DNA of 64,000 nt from Lota lota (lineage: Eukaryota; Chordata; Actinopteri; Gadiformes; Lotidae). Made by a program: the position numbers and the translations under genes. Below, in pieces: positions 23,901 to 52,417 of the stretch (position 1 is the first letter of the stretch; each line of letters opens with the position of its first letter). The stretch spans positions 8,234,116 through 8,298,115 of the forward strand of contig JACYXH010000772.1 in the NCBI GenBank assembly GCA_026745465.1, given 5' to 3'. The notes under the pieces were generated by a model that was not told the origin of the DNA, did no database searches, and saw nothing but the letters and a program-made list of their open reading frames with translations.

Positions 23901-25332
23901 TATCGCCAGAGATGCCTAGGGATTAGGGACTCGGTAACTGGATCACATGATCTAGGACACGAGCCGACTAACACAAATCATTAACGTGACTCCTATCTCC
24001 TCTTCCCTCCTCCTTTTCCTCCTCACTCGATTAACTCATCAGTGAGCCTTTCAACATATTACTAAACCAGGTCAAAGGTCAAAGTGCCCGTTACAGCGCT
24101 ATCAGAACAAGCCACAGCCATAGTGGCCCAAACGTCCAACTACTTTTCACTCTTTATGAATAAAGGAGGCATTGTAATGTCAGTTTGTGTATAGAGAAAA
24201 TATAATAGGCTAGAACTGTACGATAAATAATTTGACGAATCTGAGCCAAAAAGGAACTGGGTCCCAGCCCACCCTTGATGTCTGCCAGCCTACCTTTAGG
24301 AATCCTTGAGCAAGATGCCCATTACCCTCTTCCTGTTCCTGAACGATTGCATTCATAATTCCCTGCAAGTCTATTTGTATAAAGGCATCTGCGGCTGCAT
24401 GAATAAATAGTTTATCACCGTCCTCTGAGGAACCTTCTAGAACCCCCCCCCCCCCCCCCCCCAGGTGAACTGACCTGCAGGAACGCTGGCGGTCTGTTGG
24501 GTGCTCCTTGCGGCGGCTCGGCGGTGAAGCGCACCAGGCGCAGGACGCCCGGGTATGAGGGCGCGCTGACCTGGCCATCGGGCGTCACAAAGAATATCTG
24601 CACGCCATGGGGCAGGAAGAGCAGCTCCTCCGCCTCCTCGCCCAGGCTCTGAGGAGGTGCAGAGAAGGAGGGGGAGGAGAAGGAGGGAGAGGAGGAGGAG
24701 GTGGAGGAGTTGGACTTCTGGGAGTAGAACTCCTGGCCCACCGAGGACAGCTCCCCACTCTCCGTCCCGTAGGAGATGGAGAGGTGTCCGTCGGCAGCCT
24801 GGGGGGAGTAGGCAGGGGGCTTCTCGGCAGGGGAGGTCCCGGCTGGTTGCCGGGTGGCGGGGGAAGCGGGCGCCACTCCCGGGCCGCAGCTGGGCCGGAG
24901 CGGCATCGGCGAGGCCGGTCTCTCCGGTTTCCCTGGCTTCTCATTGGTGAAGAGTTTAGGGTAGAGACCTTGGGGGCCAGCGGCGACCTCCTCCGACGTT
25001 GCCGTGGCAATGCTGAGTTCCGGTCCTCCGTCGTCCCTGGTCTCCAGGATGGCCAGTCGGGTGGTGATGTTGTTCAGGGTCTCCTTCATCTTCGTCTGCA
25101 TCTGCCTGGCCGCCTCCCAGGAGCTGCCCACACACTCGTCCCCCTGCGATGGCACGCTAGTGGCCCTCAGCAGGTGCTGCCGGCCCTGCTGGTACAGTTC
25201 CAGGGCCCTGCCCCGGTGCCCGGCCTCATCCTCGGTCAGGGCCTTGTGGAGGCAGTCAAAGGCCCTCTCGTAGCCGTCCTTGATCACCTGGAGCCGGGCG
25301 TTGTCGAAGGCATCTTGTTTGGCTTTCTCCAT
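17998..25332 (-). CDS. SPART: Spartin (MIT and senescence domains), complete, 7 coding exons
   Basis: Adaptor of endosomes, lipid droplets and mitochondria (human SPG20, Troyer syndrome). Coding exons in order: 24475-25332, 22928-23125, 21263-21446, 20930-21124, 19715-19873, 19231-19321, 17998-18202. They sum to 1890 nt (629 aa against 666 in human) with consistent phases. The MIT domain is at about residues 14-95 (WEAARQMQTKMKETL). A PPAY motif at 172-175 is the known type of docking site for HECT-ligase WW domains. The central spartin region contains ADELL-like EEAEELLFLPHGVQIFFV and FLQ/VCDWLYPLM. The senescence domain spans about 385-600 (ASWLSWGLVKGAEYTG, KQATGGAVRVSQFL, DGAMVVAASGVQG, GVTAFNIDNLGIKAVVKKTGKQ). 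The start ATG lies 2 nt after the acceptor TCGTCAG. The protein ends KQVEKLKK, shorter than the human charged tail. Confidence 0.97.
18210..18540. repeat. GA-rich low-complexity tract upstream of the SPART exon 7 acceptor
   Basis: Purine-rich on the plus strand, so a long pyrimidine tract in the SPART transcript just before the last exon, whose acceptor TTAAG is itself weak. Confidence 0.8.
18759..18825. repeat. Two poly-G runs separated by ~32 bp
   Basis: G runs at 18759-18774 and 18807-18825 with GGAGGAGGG and GAGAGGGTG between. Potential G-quadruplex on the plus strand inside SPART intron 6. Similar runs occur at 23369-23384, 24443-24462 (as C), 33757-33777 and 60078-60108. Confidence 0.9.
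19876..20240. repeat. ~44-bp minisatellite beside the SPART exon 5 acceptor, built from SINE sequence
   Basis: About eight units of GGTCATTAAGGAGCAGCTAG, GGGTTAGACAGTGAATAAAC with 43-45 bp spacing. The core is the antisense of the SINE segment ACCCCTACCTGCTCCTTAAT GACCTGT seen at 59090-59115. The first unit starts within a few bases of the exon 5 acceptor (19874-19875). Confidence 0.85.
20435..20910 (-). mobile_element. Non-autonomous DNA transposon relic carrying a helicase-like 5' ORF fragment (copy 2)
   Basis: Related along its length to 2512-3023. Ends read AGCCTGGCATCGCCAG and, inverted, AGCCTGGGAATCAGAC. The minus-strand ORF starts at 20747 with MAAADVERSVDSVIG and continues EEEQTTALKAFVEKKD, a segment typical of the Q-motif region of RecQ/DEAD-box helicase-like genes in fish repeats; it then diverges. 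It lies in SPART intron 4 with its upper edge 19 nt from the exon 4 donor at 20929. Confidence 0.65.
21447..22927 (-). other. SPART: SPART intron 2, no recognised element apart from a SINE tail
   Basis: About 1.5 kb. A TCTC-rich patch occurs near 21535-21620 and a SINE-tail remnant (CGCTTTGGATAAAAGTGTCT) near 21878-21900. No coding sequence recognised. Confidence 0.6.
23238..23362 (-). mobile_element. tRNA-derived SINE fragment
   Basis: Antisense SINE with TTATCCAAAGCGAGTGACAG, CTCAAGGATGCCTAAGGTTA and GGGGATTTAACTCGG in the usual order, followed directly by a poly-G run at 23369-23384. In SPART intron 1 (between coding exons 1 and 2). Confidence 0.6.
24443..24462. repeat. Poly-C run next to the SPART exon 1 donor
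   Basis: Twenty consecutive C on the plus strand, that is poly-G in the SPART pre-mRNA, starting 12 nt after the donor GTCAGT of coding exon 1. Confidence 0.95.
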
Positions 25333-25334
25333 TC

Positions 25335-25982
25335 CTGACGATAATCAAGAGAAGGGGGAGGAGGGGTTGGTGACCATTATGACACTGTCTATAGGAAGAG
25401 GACCTTTCAAAACATAATTTAACATCTACTTCTGCTGCAGGGTTTAAAAAAAAGTAAAACTACATGTGTATTGTTTAAACTGGGCACTGTCCCAGACAAG
25501 CTAAATAATCTACAGTTCATCCTTTTTAAAGAGATAACCCTTGGTCTGTATAGAACAGTATGAAGTACTGACAGTATGATCACAATACTGTCAGTTCTAT
25601 ACAGAGCTACCTATTCCTTAGCTCTATATCTAATTTACAGTATTTTTCTTGTACGCATAGTATCAGCTATAGGGCTAACTATTCCCCTATTGCGGTTTAT
25701 GGGACATTCAACAGCAAACAATTGCCATGCGTAGTACCCAATACTTCAGAACACCTGTTGGCATGTCTTTGCACAAGCCAACTGATAGCAGTTTACAACA
25801 TTTAAACACATTTTACAGTTAAATCGACGTCCCTGATTTGGGGGGCCCTGGCAGTTTGTAATGTATTCGTAAAGTAGTTACAAAACTAGGGTGACGAAGT
25901 CTCCAGATGTTTGCGATAATACAAGGAGTAAGAAGTTGCGTTGTCTTCACTCACTACGCCATAGAGTCACACATGAACTCAC
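25335..25982 (-). other. SPART: SPART 5'UTR intron with an inverted repeat
   Basis: Non-coding intron between the probable leader exon and the first coding exon. It contains an imperfect palindrome at 25546-25604 (arms CTGTATAGA/TCTATACAG outside and ACTGACAGTAT/ATACTGTCAGT inside, 7-nt loop, one-sided 12-nt bulge). Nothing else recognisable was found. Confidence 0.6.
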
Positions 25983-26220
25983 CGTAGCCCAGGACAGAAA
26001 ACAGCCCAAGTAGTTGCAGAGGTCCTTTTATTACAGAGGTTTATAGTAGTATGTGGAGAGTTTTCTCAATGACACCACGGAATCTGCCCTAGGGTCGAAA
26101 TCCAAGGTAACGCAAGGATCCGGAGATGTGTCGCGCCTTGCATCACGCGGTGCCAAAATAAATAAAACCCCAAACCGAAAACGCGAACAGTTCTCTACGG
26201 TGCGCTAGAAGGAACATATA
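25983..26220 (-). promoter_or_regulatory. SPART: SPART 5'UTR exon and promoter-proximal DNA
   Basis: A strong minus-strand donor (GGGCTACG then GTGAGTTCA) ends a probable non-coding exon at 25983. It would join the acceptor at 25335-25336, two bases before the start codon. Upstream to about 26220 the sequence is richer in CpG than its AT-rich surroundings, as expected of a TATA-less promoter. The 5' boundary is an estimate. Confidence 0.6.
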
Positions 26221-28440
26221 GTCCTTTGTATATGCCTTTATACAAAGGAGCCTTTGTCAACTCAATGTCGCCCCCTCTGTGTATTTGATGAAAATATTAA
26301 AATATATCCACTCAAGCTTAATCAGCAGTTTCATTGCTTTTCTGAGGGTAAAGCATTCCTCCCCCACTTAGGGGAAATCATGTAATATTATATTAGTAGG
26401 CGATAAATGGTCATAATAATGACTCACTATTATACTGAATGTGATGTATAACCGAAATGGTTATCCGGAAGACGATGAAAATATGATCAGGATTTCAACA
26501 TATGTTAAAAAATTATATATTCCGGAGGTGCTGGCTGAAACAAAATTATTCTCAAACAAAATTAAAAAAAGATACTGCTGAAAAAAGGTGAATTACCACT
26601 AATATAACACAGCAAAACCTGATTAATGTTATGATCGTTTTGATTATGAGTAGCTTGGTTAGTTAGTTATTTAGGAATTTATTTATTTCGTTTTACATAG
26701 TTTATCATGTTATTTAAATGTATTTATGTGATGATTAAATTAGTAGTTATCTTGTACTTTTTTTGTTCCAGTGATCAGTGATCAACTGACAGTAGGTATA
26801 GTGTACTTGACTGACTTGACTGATTGATTGATTGATTTGAATTGGTTGATTGACACTAGGTTGCCAGCCATCCATTGTGACTCCACATATTAGCAAGCAA
26901 TCCTAGCATTCACTTTATAATATTATAAAATTGTAATTGTATTTGCTAAAAGTAAACTTAAGTTTACTTGTGATTTCTGAAGGCTTTATGGTGGCTCTGT
27001 TCCCTTTGAATCCTCAGTTTTGTCATCCTCATTGTTGTTTATTTAATGCCCTTAATATATCACTTAAACATTTTCCCCTTTTTATCCTTGGACACCGGTC
27101 GTGTGAAGATGAGTCCGTATGGGCCCCGAGTTGTGTTTCATCTAATAACAGTACAATGGAAATGCCTGCAGGGGACGCCAGATCATCTGTTTCATGAAGC
27201 GCCTTGACTAGAACTGGAAGAGAGTGCAAGCATGGAGACAGGACAGCAAGACTGAGATGATCTCTCTGTCCTGCACTAGACAGCTCAGATGTCCTGCTAG
27301 ATCATTTATGACATGTAGCTTTACATTGTAGAGTATTCAGAGAATAACAATACTATTAAATACAATTAACACAATATTTAATATAAAGTAGGATATAATA
27401 GTATAGAATAAGTATATTTTATACAATTACGTAATAAATTATGAAATGTATAATATTATCACCGTTTTGAAATTTAAAATTAAGTAAGTGATCAAATTGA
27501 TAATATTGTTATAATTATGAAATATATTATGTTTTATATATATTATTTATTAAATTGTATAAAGCGGTCTTCAACAAAATGGAGGACTATGAAGCGTCTT
27601 TGTGCTTACGTAAACATTCCAGTAACCTGGAATCGCTGCTGGCTTTAGGACAACATGAGGTCCAGATGGAGAAGTCATTCATTCACATTCTGCTCCTCTT
27701 CACTTGATTTTTCCAAAAACATTTTCATAGAACCGTACAAATTTTTTAAATGGGAAACAAGCTATGATCTATTTAAGTTTGGAAATATTTATGAAATGTT
27801 GATTTTCCAAGCCTACAGATTGTTTGAATCCCCCTATATAACATGCTAAGTATCCCGGCATGCTAAGTGCCTAGCATTCTAAATATCAAATGTTACACGT
27901 CTCATACCATTCTAAGTATCCTAAGATACTAATTACCCAAACACGCTAAATATCCAAATAATATGCTAAATAGCCTAAATGCCAAGCACTCTCAACTGCT
28001 CAACCGGTAGATCAGGCACTAACACTGCCAGAAGTTGGAGTTCCATTCCCTGTCCAGCTCAACTGGTTGGGCAAGGCAAGTTGATTCCTACCGAATCACA
28101 TGTATAATTACCCTAACACGCTAAGTATTCTAACATGCGTGTTTTTGGAGGAAAGCAGAGAATCCCAGGTGAACACAGGAAGTACAGACTCTACACAGGA
28201 AGTTACCACACAGGCTTTGGACCCCTCACAGTATGTGATAAGGCCCAGTACTTCAACACTCCTGACCAGAAAACCCATAACTAACTGTACCTTACCTAAG
28301 AGTTCTATCCCCTGTGCACTCTACTCTATAACAATGTATTCATGTACTATTTGAATTGTCCAGGTTCACATAGAAGGCCACAACAACAAAGGAAGTCTAC
28401 TTCTCATCCTTACTTCAACAGATGTGCTATAAACTGTTCT

Positions 28441-28457
28441 TAGATATATATATATAT

Positions 28458-28542
<85 letters not shown>
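28441..28542. repeat. (TA)n and (GATA)n microsatellite
   Basis: Short TA-rich stretch followed by an 18-unit GATA repeat (28471-28542). The Tyr/Ile/Leu/Ser reading frame across it is a repeat artefact. Confidence 0.95.
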
Positions 28543-28543
<1 letters not shown>

Positions 28544-28837
28544 ATAAATACACAAGCAGCGAATAGAATAATCAAGGCTAGGCTAACTCGAGCCTAACCT
28601 GAGGTTAAGCTAACCTAAGGCTAACCAATGCTAACCCGAGGCTAGTGGATGTCCTGCTAGCAGGGCTGATAGCATCTGGAGACGACCTGATCTATGGTGC
28701 CATCGGCCGTAATCGTGTTTGTATAAAGTGTCAATCGTATCGAGTGGTTTATCTAGACACGATTAACAGTTGAGTCCCAGGCCTCATACACTCTGAGATG
28801 ATCCCTATAGGCCTGAGCACTACTCTGATAGCACACA

Positions 28838-28899
28838 CACACATTTATACGCATACATGTGTGAACGCAGACACACATACACACACGCATGCACATACA

Positions 28900-28943
<44 letters not shown>
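28838..28943. repeat. Interrupted (CA)n microsatellite
   Basis: CACACA with ATAC and GCATG interruptions, becoming perfect CA from about 28909 to 28943. Confidence 0.9.
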
Positions 28944-28947
<4 letters not shown>

Positions 28948-31578
28948 TACTTGATAAAAACAGGGAACTAAATAAATGTAATGTGTGCAGTTGATGAATG
29001 TTGTATCCTAACTAAGACTCCCTAGATAAGCTCGGGCCTAATCAATATGATTTATCAGTTGATCCATAACAATTATATAAGGGCTATGGACCATCTCAGA
29101 GTCTAGATGAACAGGAGTATAATTCAGGTAAAGACTTGGGAAGGAGGACAGATGTAGTGATGTCCTCAGATAGTCAGCCCTACAGTGAGGGCTCCATGCC
29201 AAGACAAACTTTCCCCTGTATGCAGTGGTTGTCAGCGCCTGTCTCAACATATCAATACATTACAGCATCTCAGTCCCTAATTTTCAGAAATGAGAATGCA
29301 GCATGTTAGCGCAGATCGAGGAATGTTTGCATGCCACGGAGGAGGTGTGTCTGTTAGGATGTCTTTACCCCTTCGTGGTACAGTCAATAAAACATAAAAC
29401 GTCATGTGGAGAGGTTTATTATGCTGCTACGATGGTTGCATATTTATTTTATTTTAACTGTTCCTTCACAATATCGTTATATCTATCTATCTATCTAGCT
29501 CACAGAATTATTATGAAATCAGTTTCACAGAAATACAAAAAGGAAATTCATTCAGAAACAGAAGATATGACATCCAAATTAATCCAGAGTCAGATCCAAA
29601 TGTGGTGGGATTTATTTGTTCACAGAGAAACCCACTCTGCTAGGTCTTGGACCAGCCAAGACCAGATGGGTTTTGGTCCAGTTGGCTGGTTTGTTTTGAA
29701 CAGTAAGACAGGTTTGGGACCAGTAGATCAATGATGTCTGGCCATGCAAGAAGAGACAATGTACAACCGAAGAATGTCCTACTCAGATACAAGGAATCTC
29801 TTGTCAACCCACGAGAGTCCTGGCTCTGATAACCTTCTGGAAGGCCTTCAAGATAAATTACATTTTTGTTCTTGGTCTGCAACCAGAAAAATCTCAAATT
29901 GAAAGATTTGTAAAATAAAATACGGCATTGTCTCAGAATACTACAGCCTCTCAATGGAAGACAAGAGGTCATTTTTATTGCCAACGAAAAGCACTAACCA
30001 TGCATCATGTTTTTAAGACATGCCAGCCCCGACTCTGCATTAGAAAACTCTCTTTCAGTATCTGCTGGAATGCATGATACATGAGGAGATGGCAGGTTTA
30101 GATCTGCGGAAAAAAGGTGATGGATTTAGTGTTAGATATATCATCAGTAACGACAGAACCAATGAAATATGAGTGTAAACATCTTCGTTTCACTGTAAGG
30201 CGTTTCTGCTGACTATGAAATCATAATAATATCTTTTGTGCGCTCAATTTCTTCCTCATAAACACGTAGGCCATAAACACATGGACAGCAAAAACACCTG
30301 CTGTGACTTGACTTCACAGTCAATAAGTGGAAACTAGCAGTAAAGTGGAGGTTGTTGTATAAACAATTGAACACTATATGTGAATTCAAGTGTAATAAAA
30401 ACAATTCCTTACAAAACCCAAGTTGTATATCTTTACTTATAGAACCTACCTTAAAACTCCTTAATTATTGAGCTTATAAATAATGAGTTACATAAACCCA
30501 CACTGATGCTTTTGCTTTGATATGGTTTAATGTGCTCAAGTGTAAAAATAGCCAAGGGCACCGTTATGTCTATAGTTCATCTCAGGACTCCGCCCATGTT
30601 ATGATTTTACAACTTTAATAGGACTCTAAATTCCCCTTACAAAGCACGGAGGAACATCAACACAAAACTATTTTGAGTCCTGAGGTTGTGCTGCAATCCC
30701 CAACCAGGTCACAAATTCATCAAGTCAATCAATCCATCAATCTTTTCCACTTCATTGATCGTATCAAAGATTAGAAACTGCCTCGCCCAGACACTTTGAT
30801 CAGTTATAATTCGATTTCACAAAAACTGGCATACAATGAAAGAACAGTATTCTTTGTATCCATCCAACTCCACTTTTATAACAATGGAGACTCAAAACAC
30901 AGCGCTGTCTGGCATCGCACCTGCTTCCATTCAAGATGGGGCTTGTGAATGTGGTCGTGTTTATATGGTGTTTGGCTGGGCCTGTGTTGCCAGAGCAGAG
31001 GACTTAGGGCGTGAGGATGAAGGATCGTACAGTGTTGAACCCAGCCGCTGGCCTACACTCCTCCTGGCAACCAAAAACATGTCCTAGTGGCCAACTCTGG
31101 TAGCCACGGCAGATCACGTCATGTTTGTAAAAAAAAAACACACACAGTATGACACTTATACTATAAGTGTCCGAGAAGCTGGCAAAAACAGAGGATTTTA
31201 CTCCTGTTTCTTCTAAATGACGGTTCTATTTTACTAAGAGTGACAAAATGGTAAATATTACGATCATAAAATACATATTAGCACGTTAAAAAAAAATATT
31301 CTGGGTTCATTACCCCTTTAAGTTTAGAGGAGCTATTATAACTCTCCTTGGTTTGCAGTACTAAAGTTGACTCCAAGATATCCTCTTCCACAAGAGTTTT
31401 GAGTTTTGAATGCCATGTCATAACAAGTTGTCCAATCATGTTTGCACTTTTTCAGAATGGAAGACAATGTGAAGTGGTACAAATGAGTTAGGATTTGTAC
31501 CACCATACTGATTGGCTTCCAACAACACCAGAGGATTATTTCATGTCATGTTGAAGATTGGCTGTCTCCCCAGCATTT

Positions 31579-31826
31579 AGGGGGCAGTAGTTCAGGAGGT
31601 AGAGCAGGTTATCTGGCAAACAGAGGGTTGCGGCTCAATCCTCGTTTTTCCTAGCTGAGGTGTCCCTGAGCCAGATACCTGAGCCTAAGTGTTCCCTCTG
31701 AGCTGGCTGTTCCCTTGAATGGTTGATACCGACGTCACGGTATAAATGTGTGTATGAATGTGTGAATGTGAGACACTCACTGTAAAGCTATTAGGTTAGA
31801 AAAGCGCTATATAAATACAGTCTATT
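31579..31826 (+). mobile_element. tRNA-derived SINE, a widespread teleost type
   Basis: Begins GGGGGCAGTAGTTCAGGAGG TAGAGCAGG (A box) with GGTTGCGGCTCAATCCTCG (B box), then CCCTGAGCCAGATACCT, TGTATGAATGTGTGAATGTG and ends AAAAGCGCTATATAAATACA. This head-body-tail layout is that of common fish tRNA SINEs, so it is not a tRNA gene. Confidence 0.8.
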
Positions 31827-33756
31827 AGGGATTTAACACTCCTTATTTCATTTGATATGTTTGACAGAATAGGGGTTTATTCTCACTCTATATATACTTG
31901 GAAATGTTAATGGAATCTCAAGGCAAATGTGAACGGACTAGGCAGGGAGAGAGAGATGGTTTGGAAAGTTGGAATTCATCAACCAACCACCAATCAGTAG
32001 AACTGGTATTATACTACATTACACTGCATGGAAAAACATTGTAATTATGTTTTAAGTACTTACTTACTTGAATGAAGAAGGAAATAGATATGATGACTTA
32101 TTCCTTCCAATTTAAGACTGATTACGATTTTTCTCCATATTTTGAAGATTTGGCTTGAGTCAGGCTATGTGTACTTCCTCAGACAGATTCATATGCATAT
32201 TTTAAATAATACAACTTTATAGTAATTAACATTATATGAGTTACTTCATGTAAGTTATTGCAAGAAATTCAGTATTGGGACTAATAATAATGCTTTTCCC
32301 TTTTTTAACTTCTGACTGTCTAGAATTGTGATGCTATTCAATACTACTTTACAATAAGGGTGCGTTAATGATCCATTAATTACATTAGTTAATGCAGTGA
32401 TAAGCATTATAATATAGCATTAGCAGAGGCGTTACGATTAACGTATTTACGAGGCCAGATTTATGTAAGGCTTTGGCCTCGGTATGCAGTTGCTGTCGGA
32501 GTGAGTTTGAAAGATCGTGTGGGACACAGCTTGAAGACGAGGCGTGACTCGACATGCTAGATAACTTTCATCTTTCAGGATTTGTTTTTCTTCTGGGGAC
32601 ATCGCTGTTGATTTGTTGTTTTGTTTTTGTAGTCCCTAATGAATTTAGCTTGTGATGCCAAACCACTAAAGGGCATCAAGACACTTCAGATATCAAGCTT
32701 GGATGTGAAAATAGCTATGAGCTCACCATCGACAGCCACGTAGTCAACCAAGTAAATCGGAAATAGTTGAAAAGTATCCTGGCCCAATCCTGTGCCCAGA
32801 GCCGACAAATAAATATTTATTGGGCTGTTTGCTCCTCTGGCAGCCACCACCGGCCAGATTGTTCAACTTTAGATTCTGCTGCAGTAGATGACAAGAAACA
32901 CATTGCCATGGTGACAGCAGAGTTAAACCTGCTAGGTTGCAGAAGTCAAAAGTTAACCAAAGAAACGCATTGGTTGTCTGCCAATGATTTAATTATTTAA
33001 AGTTGTACACACTATTAATATTTCTACATGCGATACAGGTGATCTCCTGAGCTGATAGAGGTATTTGAGGATGAGTTGTTTAGATTAGGCATAGTGTTAA
33101 CATCCAACTGACTTATGTGCATCCACACACAGCTGCGTCCATGATATTTGATATAAGGCTCCTGTGTGCTTCTGTGCATATAAACACTGGAGACTGGATG
33201 GGGACTGGACCATTAAAGACTAAGATGTTAAAGGGTATTATGTTCTGTAATGTTTTAACGGTTTGTTTAACCTTTGGTCCATTTGTCGACTTGTAAGAAG
33301 AAGAGGAACGGTTGGGAGGCAAACCAAGATCCACCTTCAGGATGTGTGTGGTTGCGGCCCGACACGCATGTTGTCTGAGAAAACCACAGGGGTGGAACCT
33401 CACCAGAACTCTGAACCTCCACCATTTGTACAGGACTGCAAATGGGATAAGAACCCATGTGACAGCAGGGCGCCACTGAAAAAGCATTGTACAAAGAATA
33501 ACCTCATTCAGGAGTGAAAGGGGTGAGTTGATGCTAGGGTTCACCATCGAGAATTGAAGCTCAGCAGTTTTCTATTTATCATCAGACACGCTGCAACACG
33601 GCCCGTGAATCATCTTCCAGTCATAATGGTGGCCTTTCCCAGCCACACACAGAAGCTGACAGAACAAGACGTTCAAAGGATACAGGCCGAACTTCTGTGC
33701 CATTTGGTTGTGGTGTAACCAGAACCTCCCCAAAAACTAGACGGATCGGGTGGGGT

Positions 33757-33777
33757 GGGGGGGGGGGGGGGGGGGGG
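33757..33777. repeat. Poly-G run
   Basis: About 21 G following GGGTGGGGT; a G-quadruplex candidate in the intergenic interval. Confidence 0.95.
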
Positions 33778-34759
33778 ATGGGTAGTGAGGTCACCCCTAA
33801 ATTTGGAAGCACTAGAGACAGTGGGGTACTCTGCTGTGGTAATGTGTTACCACAGCAGTTCTTCCAGTTTTGTGGGAATGCTGTGAACATCTGATGTTCT
33901 GCAGGAAATACGGCGTGCTGTGCAGATGGCTCTGTCTGCCAGTATGGTTTCAGTTACAGCAGGGTTTCATTATGTTTCCACTTAGGATGTAGGATTTCCA
34001 CAGGATCTTCATTTTTGGTATAATTGGCTCCCGATCAAAATGTTCAGAACATTAGTGATATTTGGCGGTATTATTTAACTGTTTTGTGGGCATTGAGGCG
34101 AAGGTTAAGTTGTAGAAACAGAGCTGGATTGTGGTTGATAAACTTATTTTACTGTTTGTGAGTCAATGTTTACAGAGTCATTATTGTGAAAGTAAGTTCT
34201 TGCCCACATCCCATTTTAATTTGCACTTTGTTTGTTCTTTCTCTACTTTTCTCTCAATACAATTTCTTTATTTTCATGAAAAGCTAAATAACAAATAACA
34301 AACATTAAGCTGAAAGCCGGAATGTACCTTCATAATGTTGGAGCCATGTGAGTCAGATACAATATCTCAGTTTAATGTAAAAAGTTGAAATGTAAGTCCT
34401 CATGCAGTCATCTGTTTTGCACATGCCTTGTGCAAGAGTGTGTGTTTATATTATTATATATATGTTTATATTTGTGTGTGGGTGAGTGTGTGTGTGTGGG
34501 CACACCACTTCAGTAAATTTGGCATTCGGACAAGCGTTTTAACGTTATACTTTAAATTCCCAGGAACTCCTTCCATCCTTCTGACAAGTTCTATCTTGTG
34601 GTTTCTACTCTTCATCTTCCATTTCACATGTGTATCTCTTCTCCTTCATGCTCAATACAAAGTCCATTTACTATAATGTTGGAATGAAAGTGAATTTACC
34701 TTTGATGGAAGGAGAGCGTTTATTAAACCAAACCAGCACACAAACGTTTCTTTATCATT

Positions 34760-34848
<89 letters not shown>
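34760..34848. repeat. (ATC)n trinucleotide repeat
   Basis: About 29 uninterrupted CAT/ATC units just beyond the distal POSTN polyadenylation signal. The poly-His and poly-Asp frames across it are not genes. Confidence 0.97.
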
Positions 34849-34997
34849 ATGTAGTGAGTTGAGTATGACTATTATTTTGATAGGAATCACCAATGAAATT
34901 AAACCACGTTCTAGGCTGTACTATAACAATCATAACGAGTCATTTTGGACAAATATCTTAGAAGGTCGCTATGGCATATTTTTGTCCAAGAATATAC

Positions 34998-35597
34998 TTT
35001 ATTGAAAATTTTGGAAAATACAAAAGCAGAAAAGAACTAAGAATTCCGGTATATCTCTCAAAATATTACAACCTCAAGACCAAAACATGAACGTAAAAAA
35101 GCTAATCATACTTAAGTGGAAGGAGATACAAGAGAAAGTAGAAGAGTAGGAATCTGGTGATAGGTACGTCAGCTCAGTATCATCGTACGATATGATCATA
35201 CGACGTGCGATCCGCCAACGCCAACCCAAGGATTAATTACAACGTCATCCAGTCAGTAAAAACTCAACTAGTGTTGATTTTGAGCCGTTTTATAGAGTCC
35301 CCAACTTTTCTTCTGTAGTGCTGCCAATGTTTTCATTGAGTGGCAACTGAGCGGGTTCAACTGTTGTTCAAGCTGGCCTGTTCCGCTGCCCCTCGCCCAA
35401 CCCCCCATTGAACTATCTAACAAATTGTTTTGGTTTTTTATCATACTTTTTTGGTTGTTGTGCTCCATATGCCCACGGACGTTTATCATGTCAGACCAGA
35501 GCTGTCCTCTTCTTCTTATTTATTCTCCTCCTTTTCTGTTGGGGTTCAGCCCTGGATTGTTACCTTCTGCTGGGGTCTCTCATCTCTCTGGCCCAGA
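34998..35597 (-). other. POSTN: POSTN 3'UTR with two candidate polyadenylation signals
   Basis: After the POSTN TGA (35598-35600) the minus strand has AATAAA at 35524-35519 (about 75 nt downstream) and again at 35003-34998 (about 600 nt downstream). No other gene starts in between, so both short and long 3' ends are possible. Confidence 0.6.
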
Positions 35598-52130
<16,533 letters not shown>

Positions 52131-52192
52131 CTCTGCTATCGAGTCCCTCCACACAAGTAGAGCTCTGGGAGCAGGGCTGTCAGAGAGAGATC

Positions 52193-52199
52193 TTATATA
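52193..52199 (-). promoter_or_regulatory. POSTN: POSTN TATA box
   Basis: Minus-strand TATATAA lies 63 bp upstream of the POSTN start codon, which places transcription start near 52165 and a leader of about 35 nt. This also rules out the in-frame ATG upstream at 52247 as the start. Confidence 0.75.
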
Positions 52200-52417
52200 C
52201 CGCTGCTCACTTGCCCAGGCGAGTAGGATGGAAACATCCAGGACCACCCAGAGCTAACGCTGCTCCTCCAACCCCCAGCCCTCCACCCATGGAGGGCAGG
52301 GCCCTTACTGTATCATGGTGGGTGTTTCCCTCTCTTTTTACCTGGCAACCTTTCTTCCACACAGGTGTTTGATAGTGTTAGTGTACTAACTTGAACTACT
52401 TGGTGGTATGGTAATAT

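Larger units (their letters stand above)
26230..34990. other. SPART-POSTN intergenic interval, no gene found
   Basis: About 8.7 kb of AT-rich DNA. It holds the listed microsatellites, a SINE at 31579-31826, a tRNA-like SINE head near 28000-28070 and short ATCT repeats near 29478. None of the human genes between SPART and POSTN (CCNA1, RFXAP, SMAD9, ALG5, EXOSC8, SUPT20H) was recognised. Short reading frames here have no family features. Confidence 0.7.

Noticed and set aside
24607..25338. 243-codon plus-strand ORF opposite SPART exon 1
   Set aside because: It is the antisense of a GC-rich real exon, with Gly/Arg-rich sequence and no family features. The minus-strand frame is clearly spartin.
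29640..29984. 114-codon minus-strand ORF in the SPART-POSTN interval
   Set aside because: No domain, start context or splice support. The composition looks like random AT-rich DNA or an old repeat.
31579..31660. tRNA gene
   Set aside because: A- and B-box sequence is present but the cloverleaf and acceptor stem are not, and a SINE body and tail follow. The other tRNA-like heads (46435, 58975, 62382) were rejected for the same reason.
33113..33547. 144-codon minus-strand ORF
   Set aside because: No recognisable family and no supporting splice or promoter signals. Left as intergenic.
52131..52247. Earlier in-frame ATG for POSTN at 52247
   Set aside because: It lies upstream of the TATA box at 52193-52199, and the start at 52130 gives a good signal peptide.
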